A DNA stretch of 64,000 nucleotides. It comes from Atopobium deltae (GTDB lineage: Bacteria; Actinomycetota; Coriobacteriia; Coriobacteriales; Atopobiaceae). The position numbers were made by a program, and so were the translations under genes. The stretch covers positions 191,224-255,223 of the forward strand of contig NZ_KQ959516.1 in assembly GCF_001552785.1 (NCBI RefSeq). The letters are read 5' to 3'. How positions within the stretch are numbered: the stretch's first letter is position 1; each line of letters begins with the position of its first letter. Shown in pieces: positions 1 to 7,740 of the stretch. A model generated the notes under the pieces. It was not told the DNA's origin and did no database searches. It worked only from the letters and a program-made list of their open reading frames with translations.

Positions 1-1035
1 ATGCTTGATGCCCGTACGACTCATAAACATACTAATCGTGGCATCAAAGGGCAGTGCCTGCTTCTCGGACGATTTGAGCGCACTGACCAAACCAGAACCC
101 GTGGTGACACAGGTAATCGCAAAAAACAAAATAAGCGAAATGAAGCCCATAGAGACACAGTTGGTGTTGATCTGGTTGGACATTTCGCGCACGGTAAAAC
201 TATGCAGACCGCTGTTATAAAAGCGTTTCGAGCGTTGTGCAACAGCCAGCAAAAATCCCGCAAGACCATAAAAGAGCACAAACGTGCCCACAAACACCAT
301 CGCCGTGGTAATGCCAAAATCTGCCAAGGTGGTGCCCGTGGCGCTCGCTCCTGGAAAACCCTGCGTAATCAGCCGATAGTACGCGCCGCCGATTAGCGCC
401 GCGCCTACCACAAAGAGCAAGCTCGAAAAAACAAGCCCTTTTACCTTGATCTTCTCGGATTGGTGCGCAGCACTCATACTATCAACCAGCTTGACCTGGT
501 GCAGCGAGCGCATGTTGAAGCAAGACATGACCACAAAGGTCACCACAAAGCAGGCGCAGGTGGTGATAAACGCTTCTGACGAGAAGAAAAAGCGAAACTC
601 AGTGATGGTTTTCTCAAAAATATGGGCCGTCACAAACACGAGGACCTGCGAAATTGCTGCTCCCAACACAAAGCCGATGGCTAAGGCCGCGAGGGCCACG
701 AAGAGGGTTTCGAGCATGATGACGTACACGACCTGCAAGCGACGCATACCAAATACCTGGTAAAGTGCCAGTTCGCGCTTGCGATAGCGCATCAAAAAGT
801 TGTTGGCATAGACCATCAAAAAGCCTGTGATCAGCGCCAGAAAAACGGTGAGCGCCGTAATATACATGCCGATATTTTTCACGAGCTCTTGCGTGGATTC
901 CCGCAAAAACTTTGCCTGTACCCCGATGGTGTTAAAGGCGTAAAACACTGCCACGCTTAAGGAAAGCGTCAAAAAATAGACGATGTACTCGCGTGCACTG
1001 CGATGCACATTGCGAAAGGCGAGCTTAGTAAGCAT
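1..1035 (-). CDS. FtsX/BceB-type ABC transporter permease, partial (C-terminus beyond window)
   Basis: Membrane half of an ABC transporter of the FtsX/BceB kind; in this family such pairs sense and remove cell-wall-active peptides. I translated 345 codons from an ATG that overlaps the ATPase gene by 11 bases; the frame stays open to the window edge, so the end is missing. Hydrophobic segments lie near residues 18-34, 57-77, 105-133, 156-174, 200-218 and 241-264. The cytoplasmic stretch at 84-99 reads YRKRELALYQVFGMRR, typical of FtsX-like permeases. An in-frame ATG six bases upstream (1041) is an alternative start. It is cotranscribed with the ATPase and follows a sensor kinase/regulator pair, which points to a BceAB-like detoxification module. 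The substrate is not visible from sequence. Confidence 0.85.
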   Translation of the reverse strand, partial: MLTKLAFRNVHRSAREYIVYFLTLSLSVAVFYAFNTIGVQAKFLRESTQELVKNIGMYITALTVFLALITGFLMVYANNFLMRYRKRELALYQVFGMRRLQVVYVIMLETLFVALAALAIGFVLGAAISQVLVFVTAHIFEKTITEFRFFFSSEAFITTCACFVVTFVVMSCFNMRSLHQVKLVDSMSAAHQSEKIKVKGLVFSSLLFVVGAALIGGAYYRLITQGFPGASATGTTLADFGITTAMVFVGTFVLFYGLAGFLLAVAQRSKRFYNSGLHSFTVREMSNQINTNCVSMGFISLILFFAITCVTTGSGLVSALKSSEKQALPFDATISMFMSRTGIKH

Positions 1036-1840
1036 CGACATCACCAGCCATGGTGGCAATCACAGCAATAATACGATCGAAGAATTCACGGCGGGTGGCG
1101 TCTCCGCGTACGAGCTCCGAAAAGAGCTTGCCGTCGCGAATAAACAAGACGCGCTGGCACCAACTTGCAGCATATTCGTCGTGGGTAACCATCAATACGG
1201 TCGCCTGGTATTCTTGATTGAGCTTGGTAAGGCTTTCGAGCAAAATGCGGGTGTTTTTGACGTCGAGCGCGCCCGTTGGCTCGTCCGCCAAAATGAGGGC
1301 GGGATTGCTTACCATGGCGCGCGCAGCAGCAACACGCTGACGCTGGCCACCGCTCATGTGGTGCGGGAATTTATCGAGCACTTCCAGCACGCCGAGCGTC
1401 GTGGCCACTTCAACTACACGCTGCGAGATTTCGCGGGGATTGACGCGCGCGATTGCAAGCGGAAGGGTAATATTTTCTCGCGCGGTTAAGGTGTCGATAA
1501 GATTGGCATCTTGGAAGATAAACCCAAGACGACGGCTACGGAATTCTGCAAGCTTTTTGTTGGAAAGCTCGGCCATGTTTTGTCCAGCAATGTACACCTC
1601 GCCAGCGGTTGGCTCATCAATGGTGGCGATGCACTGCAACAAGGTGGATTTACCACTACCCGAGGAGCCCATGATGGCGACAAATTCGCCGTTTTCGACA
1701 GTGAAGCTGACTCCCGCCAGCGCTCGCACATAAAGCGAGCTGGTGCCGTAGACTTTTTCGAGATGCGATACGCGAAGCGCAGTGTCTGGCTGCGTTACGC
1801 TTTGTTGCATTGCAGGTTTTTCGTGACGAGGCTTGAGCAT
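1025..1840 (-). CDS. ABC transporter ATP-binding protein (BceA/LolD-like)
   Basis: ATPase subunit that powers the permease encoded directly downstream. The 271-residue product has a Walker A GSSGSGKST at 58-66, a Q-loop Gln near 110, the signature MSGGQRQR at 162-169 and Walker B LILADEP at 182-188 followed by TGALD, the standard order for the MacB/LolD/BceA class. The ATG at 1840 is chosen because AAAGGA lies about eight bases upstream; the frame is open 27 codons further, but that extension crosses a palindromic repeat and lacks a ribosome binding site. The gene is separated from the upstream kinase gene by 182 bases holding candidate regulator sites, so it probably has its own inducible promoter, as in bceRS-bceAB systems. 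Confidence 0.9.
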   Translation of the reverse strand: MLKPRHEKPAMQQSVTQPDTALRVSHLEKVYGTSSLYVRALAGVSFTVENGEFVAIMGSSGSGKSTLLQCIATIDEPTAGEVYIAGQNMAELSNKKLAEFRSRRLGFIFQDANLIDTLTARENITLPLAIARVNPREISQRVVEVATTLGVLEVLDKFPHHMSGGQRQRVAAARAMVSNPALILADEPTGALDVKNTRILLESLTKLNQEYQATVLMVTHDEYAASWCQRVLFIRDGKLFSELVRGDATRREFFDRIIAVIATMAGDVDAY

Positions 1841-1866
1841 AGTGATTCCTTTCAGGGTGCTTTTCA

Positions 1867-1898
1867 GCGTAAAAGCTTTTGCGTAAAAGCTTTTACGC
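1867..1898. repeat. tandem 14-mer with 18-bp perfect palindrome upstream of the ABC ATPase
   Basis: The 14-mer GCGTAAAAGCTTTT occurs twice head to tail (1867-1880 and 1881-1894). The second copy runs into ACGC to form the 18-bp perfect palindrome GCGTAAAAGCTTTTACGC (1881-1898). It lies 26 bases before the ATPase start, between that gene and a Bce-type box. It could be an operator or an mRNA hairpin; its function is not known. Confidence 0.6.
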
Positions 1899-1975
1899 AA
1901 AAGCCGTTTGAATGTCGACACCTCTATTATTCAAACTATGCCACAGCACTGCCATCGAATGTACTTACCTGCAGC

Positions 1976-1989
1976 TTTCATTTTTGTAA
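1976..1989. promoter_or_regulatory. candidate BceR-type response-regulator box
   Basis: TTTCA-TTTT-TGTAA matches the inverted-repeat consensus described for BceR-like regulators (TNACA-N4-TGTAA) at all but one position. It sits in the gap between the sensor kinase and the ATPase, where such a box is expected. The assignment rests on this match and on context only. Confidence 0.4.
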
Positions 1990-2022
1990 GGTTTGTTGGT
2001 ACGTGAAGCAGCACTTCCCTGC

Positions 2023-3111
2023 CTAGCCCCACTTTTGCATGAACGGAAAGGTAATCGTCAGTTGCGTCCACGCACCTTTTTGACTGTCGATCGCAACCGA
2101 AAGCCCCATCTTGTGGCACAGCTCCTGCACCAAATACAAGCCGATTCCTGTACTTTTTTGTTGCATACGACCATTGTCGCCCGTAAAACCCCACTCAAAA
2201 ACACGGCCCACATCTGCCTGCGAAATGCCGCAGCCGTTGTCCCATATGCTCAGCGCAATTCGTTCGTGCGCACTGCCCTTCTCGATAAGCTCTGCCGAGA
2301 AGACCAACACAGGGTCGGAGCTGCGGTAACGTACGGCATTATCAATCAGCTGCCCCAACACGAAGATCATCCACTTAGTATCGGTGTATACCACCACATC
2401 GCGCTGCTCATCGCTTAGGAGCTCCACGCGAAAACCCGCGCCAATCAGCGCCTGAGCACGAGACTTAACCGCATCGACAACAAGCGTGGAAAGCGACACC
2501 TTGCGAATGACATAATCTTTTTCGAGCGAGGTGCTTCTCGCCAAAAATAAGGCCTGCTCAACAAATTTTTCGGTCTTCGCCAACTCGGCACGGAGCTGCG
2601 AAGACGCTGCACTAGGATTGTTTTGCACCAACAGGTGCGCCGCCGCCAACGGCGTTTTGATCTCGTGTACCCACAGTTCAATATACTCGCGATACTGCTG
2701 CATATCCCGATGGCTGTCAGCGGCATAACGCTGAGCCGTACCAGCGATTTTCTCGCAAAAATCGTAAGCGAGTTTGCCCTCCCAATATACGGGTTTTTCC
2801 AGCTGATGCATCCAGGTCGAAATCCCATAGAGCGACGTTGTTTTGTGCAACGATTCACCTGCGATGGTGCTTGTCTCGTTGGTCTTCTCGATAGCGTGCT
2901 GAAGCTCCATCAGACTTCGCAGATAAGAGCGACGTTGTGCATAGCCCCACAGACCTGCGAGCAACAAGCAACCCAGCGATAGCAACGCACACAGGATTGC
3001 AAAATCGACGCTGAAACCCGACAGATAGATGAGCGTCGCTGGTAGAAACGCTGCCAAACAGCAGCAAATGATTTGCACAACATGCGATTGTATGTAGCGC
3101 CAGGCGAGCAT
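2023..3111 (-). CDS. intramembrane-sensing sensor histidine kinase (BceS-like)
   Basis: Sensor kinase expected to phosphorylate the adjacent response regulator. The 362-residue protein has two closely spaced membrane segments (about 11-30 and 35-55) with almost no extracellular loop, the mark of intramembrane-sensing kinases that read the state of a partner ABC transporter rather than a ligand. The H-box reads YIELWVHEIKTPL with phospho-acceptor His149. The N-box has Asn258, and the G-boxes DNGCG (291-295) and TGIGL (321-325) are intact, so it should be active. Its start lies one base after the regulator's stop, indicating translational coupling. Context with the downstream ABC pair supports a BceRS-AB type peptide antibiotic response. 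Confidence 0.88.
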   Translation of the reverse strand: MLAWRYIQSHVVQIICCCLAAFLPATLIYLSGFSVDFAILCALLSLGCLLLAGLWGYAQRRSYLRSLMELQHAIEKTNETSTIAGESLHKTTSLYGISTWMHQLEKPVYWEGKLAYDFCEKIAGTAQRYAADSHRDMQQYREYIELWVHEIKTPLAAAHLLVQNNPSAASSQLRAELAKTEKFVEQALFLARSTSLEKDYVIRKVSLSTLVVDAVKSRAQALIGAGFRVELLSDEQRDVVVYTDTKWMIFVLGQLIDNAVRYRSSDPVLVFSAELIEKGSAHERIALSIWDNGCGISQADVGRVFEWGFTGDNGRMQQKSTGIGLYLVQELCHKMGLSVAIDSQKGAWTQLTITFPFMQKWG

Positions 3112-3112
3112 C

Positions 3113-3844
3113 TTAGGCCTGCTTCGTGGAGCTTGTGGACGCGGTGGGCGCGGGCTTCATGGCATACCCCATGCCGCGATGCGTGACGATACATCCGCCA
3201 GCACCGAGCTTCGACAGGGTGTGACGAAGGCGATTCATGTTGACGGTCAGCGTATTATCGTCGATAAACTCGTTGGAGTCCCAGAGCGCTTCCATAATTT
3301 CTTCTCGCGAGACCACTGCCCCACGACGGTTCATCAACAACTCCAAGATGCGCAACTCGTTTTTTGTGAGCTCCACGGATTTCGTTTGCGCGGCATCCAA
3401 CGAATCATCTTTATAAACGCAGCAGCGCAGCACATCGCAGGAAAGTCCCGCCCAGCTAATGATGCGACTCATCTCGTGTGCAGGTTTGCTACGACGAAGC
3501 ACAGCATCGATACGTGCTAGCAAAATCTGGCCATTATAGGGCTTGGCGAGAAAATCGTCTGCCCCCAAATTCATGCTCATAAGCTCATCGAGTTCGTTGT
3601 CGCGACTGGTGAGGACGATAACGGGAATCGTCGTTTGCTGACGAATTTCGTGCAGCGCGAACTGCCCGTCGACACCAGGCAGCCCCAAATCCAGAAGCAA
3701 AATATCGGGTTGTGCGCTCATGACCTGCTGTGCGATCTTCTCAAACGAAGTGGGAATCTCAACGCTGTGACCCGCATTGCGCAAAAGGCAACAGAGCTGA
3801 TCACACATGGTGTTATCATCTTCAACGACAAAAAGATGTGCCAT
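3113..3844 (-). CDS. OmpR-family response regulator (BceR-like)
   Basis: DNA-binding response regulator, 243 residues. The receiver domain (about 1-118) has the acidic pair EDD at 8-10, phospho-acceptor Asp52 in LLLDLGLPG, Thr79 and Lys101 in AKPY. The C-terminal half is a winged helix with the OmpR-type pattern LTKNELRILELLM. It is first in the pair, 29 bases after the stop of the glycosyltransferase gene and one base before the kinase. It probably controls the ABC genes downstream through the box near 1976. The specific signal is unknown. Confidence 0.9.
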   Translation of the reverse strand: MAHLFVVEDDNTMCDQLCCLLRNAGHSVEIPTSFEKIAQQVMSAQPDILLLDLGLPGVDGQFALHEIRQQTTIPVIVLTSRDNELDELMSMNLGADDFLAKPYNGQILLARIDAVLRRSKPAHEMSRIISWAGLSCDVLRCCVYKDDSLDAAQTKSVELTKNELRILELLMNRRGAVVSREEIMEALWDSNEFIDDNTLTVNMNRLRHTLSKLGAGGCIVTHRGMGYAMKPAPTASTSSTKQA

Positions 3845-3873
3845 AGCTACACGACTCCAGCAATCTCATAGCT

Positions 3874-4947
3874 CTAGCGACGTGACTTGAGTTGACAAAA
3901 CAGCTTCGTGTTACGCCGCTTAACAAACGAAATCACGCTACCCTCGAGGTAGACAAGCCAAGTGCGCCGAGCTCGAATGGGGGCGATAAGCGCCTTCATA
4001 TGTGACGAACGAGGTTGCGCAATCTCGGCAGCTTTTTGCGCTGTTGGCGTGCTGATCATCATGTGAATCGCCTGCAACTTTTGCGCGCGCGACAGAGTGC
4101 ACAAAGGATTACATACGTTTTCGATGCAGCCAACCAGGCGCTCAATGTAGCGGCGGTAAATCATTTCCCGATGCTCGCTTGTATCGAGAAGACCCCAGTG
4201 CTCGTACAAATCGCACATCCAGCCATGCTCTTCCTCGCGCTTCTCGTACATGTCGGGGCGCCAGCGGGAGGTCTCGGATTCCGAACGCGAACGAATGAAG
4301 TGATAGTAGGCCTTATCGCTGACCACGACGCGCTCGACGTCACGAATGAAGTCGAGCACAAAAGGAAAATCATCCCAAAACGTAGGCCTAAAACGCAGAG
4401 ACAGCTCTTCTATGCGCGAGCGCAAAAAGAGCTTATTCCAGGGTGTATACAAGAGATTCTCGTCAAACAATTTGTAGGCGGCTTGCCTAAAAGCTGCCGC
4501 GTTGGTGTAGTTTGCGGATGGCTGATGCTTGAGCTCGCTGATGTGCTCGTTACTATTTTTTGCGTAGTAGGTGTCGATGTAAAAGCCCGTCACGACGAGT
4601 TGCGCTGCGTGCTCGCTTGCATGCGAAACCATATCCTGCAACATGTTCTGCTCGGCCCAGTCGTCGGCATCCATAAAGTAGACGTAGGTGCCGCGGGCGT
4701 GGTCCAGCGCCAAATTGCGTGCAGCAGGAGCACCCGCGTTGGAAGTGTGGAAGACATCAATGCGAATATCTTTTTTGGCAAAACGGTCACAAATGTCGCC
4801 CGAACGGTCCGTCGAGCCATCATCAACAATGAGCAGCTCAAAGTCGCGAAACGTTTGATTCTGCAAGCTCTCGATAGCACGACCAACGTACGTATCGACG
4901 TTATAGACTGGCATAATGACTGAAACTTGGGGATTATTGCGAGCCAT
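3874..4947 (-). CDS. glycosyltransferase family 2
   Basis: Predicted to transfer a sugar from a nucleotide donor onto a cell-surface glycan. The 357-residue protein opens with VSVIMPVYNVDTY, then VDDGSTDRSG and the metal-binding FMDADDW, the standard GT-A family 2 order. The remaining ~230 residues resemble the variable acceptor part of capsule and teichoic-acid type transferases. There is no membrane segment. The ATG at 4947 has GGAGG just upstream; an in-frame ATG 15 codons earlier would read through a run of decamer repeats and has no binding site. The gene stands between the LCP-like envelope gene and the two-component system, with no other glycan genes beside it, so the product is unknown. 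Confidence 0.85.
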   Translation of the reverse strand: MARNNPQVSVIMPVYNVDTYVGRAIESLQNQTFRDFELLIVDDGSTDRSGDICDRFAKKDIRIDVFHTSNAGAPAARNLALDHARGTYVYFMDADDWAEQNMLQDMVSHASEHAAQLVVTGFYIDTYYAKNSNEHISELKHQPSANYTNAAAFRQAAYKLFDENLLYTPWNKLFLRSRIEELSLRFRPTFWDDFPFVLDFIRDVERVVVSDKAYYHFIRSRSESETSRWRPDMYEKREEEHGWMCDLYEHWGLLDTSEHREMIYRRYIERLVGCIENVCNPLCTLSRAQKLQAIHMMISTPTAQKAAEIAQPRSSHMKALIAPIRARRTWLVYLEGSVISFVKRRNTKLFCQLKSRR

Positions 4948-4960
4948 TAAACCTCCAGCT

Positions 4961-5010
4961 AATCCAACATAATCCAGCGTAACCCAGTGCAACCCAGTTT
5001 AACCAAGTAG
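4961..5010. repeat. five 10-bp tandem repeats in the glycosyltransferase leader
   Basis: Five consecutive decamers read AATCCAACAT, AATCCAGCGT, AACCCAGTGC, AACCCAGTTT and AACCAAGTAG. The block ends 13 bases before the start codon, and the ribosome binding site lies between the two. Copy-number change by slippage would alter the leader length by 10 bases at a time. Confidence 0.8.
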
Positions 5011-5143
5011 CTTTATAGGCTATGTTGTTTATTTTACCCGCATCTGTGGGATATCACGAGAAACCAACAGAATGAGGGCATCGACATGTCGAGAAGGCCG
5101 TCACGCCGAGAAGCCTCCGCGGATGGTCGCGCGTACTACGAGC

Positions 5144-5956
5144 TCACTGCTCCACAAGCGTTCCGACGAGAAGACCGAGCTTCTCGTTATCGACCACTAC
5201 CTGGTTGTTATCGGTGTCTTGACCTGCGTCGCCTGCCGCGGCTGCACTCGCGGCGCCACCCGCAGCGGCGTTCGCAACAAGCGGTGCCTCAACCTTTTTG
5301 GTGTTTTTTCGACCAATCGAGCGCGCAGTATCAAAGAAGTCGAGCAACTCAGGGGCCGACATGTCGCTGTGCAAGGTCTTGAGCAATTCGGGCGCTTGCT
5401 TTAAGAGCTCCGACGCACCCATACGGGACGTAGCCAAAAAGCGCTCCCACCCTTGGGAGTCGACCACCATAACGTGCGAGATCTGAAGCCCCAACGTCGA
5501 GGCCACCGCATCAATGCTGCCCTTTGACTCGTGCTGCGCAAAAAATTCCTGCAAGCCGACGGGCTTCTCGCCAGACGCAACGCGTATATGCACGGGCAGA
5601 TTCACGAAGTGCGAGCGCTTGGCTGTCGTATCCATGCAAATGAGCTTCGCTTCCTGCAGCGCCTTGGTATTATCGTCAGCGTGAATGAAGACCAGCGTGG
5701 TGATGACAGCATGGCCCGAAAGCTTGGTGTGCGCAGTAGGCGTCGTGGTGGTTTTTTGCGCCTTGATTGATTGCGTGAGCTGCGTGTCACCCAATTTGGA
5801 GTTCGTCTGCGCAAAATGCCACATAACAAGAAGGCCGCCGACCAGCGCTACCGCCAACACTGCTAGGACGATAAGGGCATTGCGCGTGCTGTGCTTTGTC
5901 TTCAAAGCCACGTCGCTGCGCTGATAACGAATGCGTTTTGTCGTGCATTTTGCCAT
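5144..5956 (-). CDS. LytR-CpsA-Psr-like membrane-anchored protein, probably degenerate LCP
   Basis: About 270 residues: a basic N-terminus, one membrane helix (about 25-45) and an extracytoplasmic domain. A mid-protein stretch (STLGLQISHVMVVDSQGWERF) resembles the LCP-domain segment with an alternating hydrophobic strand and conserved Asp. LCP enzymes attach teichoic acids or glycans to peptidoglycan. The arginine-rich catalytic motifs expected of active LCP enzymes are not apparent and the domain is short, so this may be a non-catalytic relative. The tail is rich in Ala and Gly and ends in acidic residues. It starts 23 bases after truA ends and is probably cotranscribed with it. ATG 5956 is preferred over a GTG three codons upstream, which is too close to AAGGAG. 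Confidence 0.5.
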   Translation of the reverse strand: MAKCTTKRIRYQRSDVALKTKHSTRNALIVLAVLAVALVGGLLVMWHFAQTNSKLGDTQLTQSIKAQKTTTTPTAHTKLSGHAVITTLVFIHADDNTKALQEAKLICMDTTAKRSHFVNLPVHIRVASGEKPVGLQEFFAQHESKGSIDAVASTLGLQISHVMVVDSQGWERFLATSRMGASELLKQAPELLKTLHSDMSAPELLDFFDTARSIGRKNTKKVEAPLVANAAAGGAASAAAAGDAGQDTDNNQVVVDNEKLGLLVGTLVEQ

Positions 5957-5979
5957 GCCGATCACTACTCCTTAGATCA

Positions 5980-6858
5980 CTACTTCCAGAGTTCCAGCGC
6001 GCCTTGCGGATACGCCACCTGCGCAAACACTAGACCCTTCGCGGGAGCGCACTGCCCAGCAGTACGCCTATCTTTTGCAGCGAGCACCTCGGCCACCCAC
6101 GATTCTTCTCGGCGACCGCAGCCAACCTCTACGAGCGTCCCCACAATCGTGCGCACCATTGAATGCAAAAACGCATTGCCGCAAATGTCGACCGCAATGA
6201 GCGACTCTCCAGCTTCCTCGATGCGCGAAACCTGCAGGCAATAAATGCAACGATTCGTCGATTTGCCCACCGCCGACGCGGCCTTGCAAAAGCTTTTAAA
6301 GTCATGCTCCCCCACCAGGGCTTGGGCAACCCGATTCATAGCGTCTACCTGCGGGTTTGCGCGAAGCCACCAGGCATGATCATACGCGAGTACGGGGCGT
6401 GTCCAGCCATCAGCAATGCGATAGCGATACGTACGCGATTGTGCATCAAAGCGTGCCGAGAAGCCCGGCGCTGCTCGATATATTGCCGAAATCGAAATAT
6501 CGTCGCTCACCAGTGCACTGAGAGCGCGCTTGATCGTAGCACCGCCCAGCGCCAGCTCCGAGGCGTAGACAGGAAGGCTAATATGCTGTGCGAGGGCATG
6601 AACCCCTGCATCGGTGCGCCCAGCACAGACAATCTCTACGGGTCGATGCAAATAAATTTGCAAGGCGCGGATCAGTTCGGCGGCGACCGTACGAACACCA
6701 TCCGTCTGCGCGGCAAAGCCAGAAAAATTAGCCCCACGGTACCCGAGCTTAATCACCATGGTAGCGGCAATGGGGTCGGACAGACCAGCCGCAACTTCCG
6801 CCGCCGCAACTTCCGCCGATCTTCTCGGCTCAACAATATTGTTCGTATCGATACTCAA
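5980..6858 (-). CDS. truA: tRNA pseudouridine synthase A
   Basis: Converts uridines 38-40 in the anticodon arm of many tRNAs to pseudouridine. The 292-residue frame contains the catalytic signature AGRTDAGVHA with nucleophile Asp83, and the C-terminal motif HSMVRTIVGTLVEVG. The frame opens with TTG preceded by AGGTGA. The family core (MVIKLGYRGANFSG) begins at residue 34, so the first 33 residues, with two copies of AEVAA, are an extension; an internal ATG at 34 has no good binding site. It lies 60 bases downstream of ecfT. The pairing of truA with ecf genes next to the L17/alpha operon is common in Gram-positive bacteria. Confidence 0.95.
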   Translation of the reverse strand: MSIDTNNIVEPRRSAEVAAAEVAAGLSDPIAATMVIKLGYRGANFSGFAAQTDGVRTVAAELIRALQIYLHRPVEIVCAGRTDAGVHALAQHISLPVYASELALGGATIKRALSALVSDDISISAIYRAAPGFSARFDAQSRTYRYRIADGWTRPVLAYDHAWWLRANPQVDAMNRVAQALVGEHDFKSFCKAASAVGKSTNRCIYCLQVSRIEEAGESLIAVDICGNAFLHSMVRTIVGTLVEVGCGRREESWVAEVLAAKDRRTAGQCAPAKGLVFAQVAYPQGALELWK

Positions 6859-6918
6859 ACTTTCACCTATCGTGCGAGGCTGACGCGGACTTTCTACAAC
6901 AGCTTTCTACAATGGCTT

Positions 6919-7740
6919 TTAAAACAGAACGGCGCCCACAAAAAAGAAAACACTTACGATAAGAAACAGTATATCGCGAGTGCGCATGCACAGCGCCACG
7001 AAGCTCGGCTCGCGGGCGCCATAACATCTATCCTGCATAGCTTGCCCCAGCTCGTCGGCCTGCTGGAGCAAAAGTACGATGGTGGGAATAAACACCGACA
7101 GCCACATCGACATGCGCTTGAACAGATTTTTTTGCTCAAAACGCACGCCGCGCGAACGCTGCGCGAGCACAAGCTGATTGACCTGCTCGATGCTTAGGGG
7201 CAAAAAGCGCAGTGCAATGGTTAGCATCATAGCAATATCGTTTACAAGAAACCTTCGATCGAGAGCCCCGCAGCGATGACGCTCAAGCGGTTGCAACAGC
7301 GCGCGAATAACATCGACGATTTGCACCGCTGTAACGGTCGAAAATACCAGCATAAAATAGCTTGCAAGCACATATATCCTTGCCAGCGCAAACATACTTT
7401 GCTGCAAGCGCTGCGGCGTAATGCCGCAGGAACCGATGAGCGAGATGCTGCCCGAACCATCGAGCACCAATCCGTTGAGCACGATACTTATGCAGGTGAT
7501 CACCACAAGTGGTCTGACGAGAGGAGTGTACAGCCGAAACGGTATGCGCGAAGCAAAAAGTAACAGTAGCTGTAACAGCGCCAACAGCGCCAGCCCCACG
7601 TAGGAGCGTACAAAAAAGATGCTCACAAGTAAGCATGCTGCCGCTGCAAGCTTGGCGGCGGGAGCGATGCCTGGCAAGTCCATGGTAGAGCGCGTAAGCG
7701 AGTAGACTGCTGAGTGCGTCTTTGAAGCAAAACTTGTCAT
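6919..7740 (-). CDS. ecfT: ECF transporter transmembrane protein EcfT
   Basis: Membrane coupling subunit of an energy-coupling factor transporter, linking the two ATPase domains to interchangeable vitamin- or metal-binding S components. The 273-residue protein has about five to six hydrophobic segments. Two short Arg-containing coupling motifs (QRSRG and DRCYGA) stand where EcfT proteins contact the ATPases. The ATG at 7740 overlaps the ATPase stop (ATGA), showing tight coupling. No S component gene is present in the window, consistent with a group II (shared) ECF module serving distant S proteins. Confidence 0.88.
   Translation of the reverse strand: MTSFASKTHSAVYSLTRSTMDLPGIAPAAKLAAAACLLVSIFFVRSYVGLALLALLQLLLLFASRIPFRLYTPLVRPLVVITCISIVLNGLVLDGSGSISLIGSCGITPQRLQQSMFALARIYVLASYFMLVFSTVTAVQIVDVIRALLQPLERHRCGALDRRFLVNDIAMMLTIALRFLPLSIEQVNQLVLAQRSRGVRFEQKNLFKRMSMWLSVFIPTIVLLLQQADELGQAMQDRCYGAREPSFVALCMRTRDILFLIVSVFFFVGAVLF

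Noticed and set aside
6757..6858. TruA start moved to the internal ATG at residue 34
   Set aside because: That ATG lacks a ribosome binding site, while the TTG has AGGTGA upstream; the extended start is kept, with some doubt.
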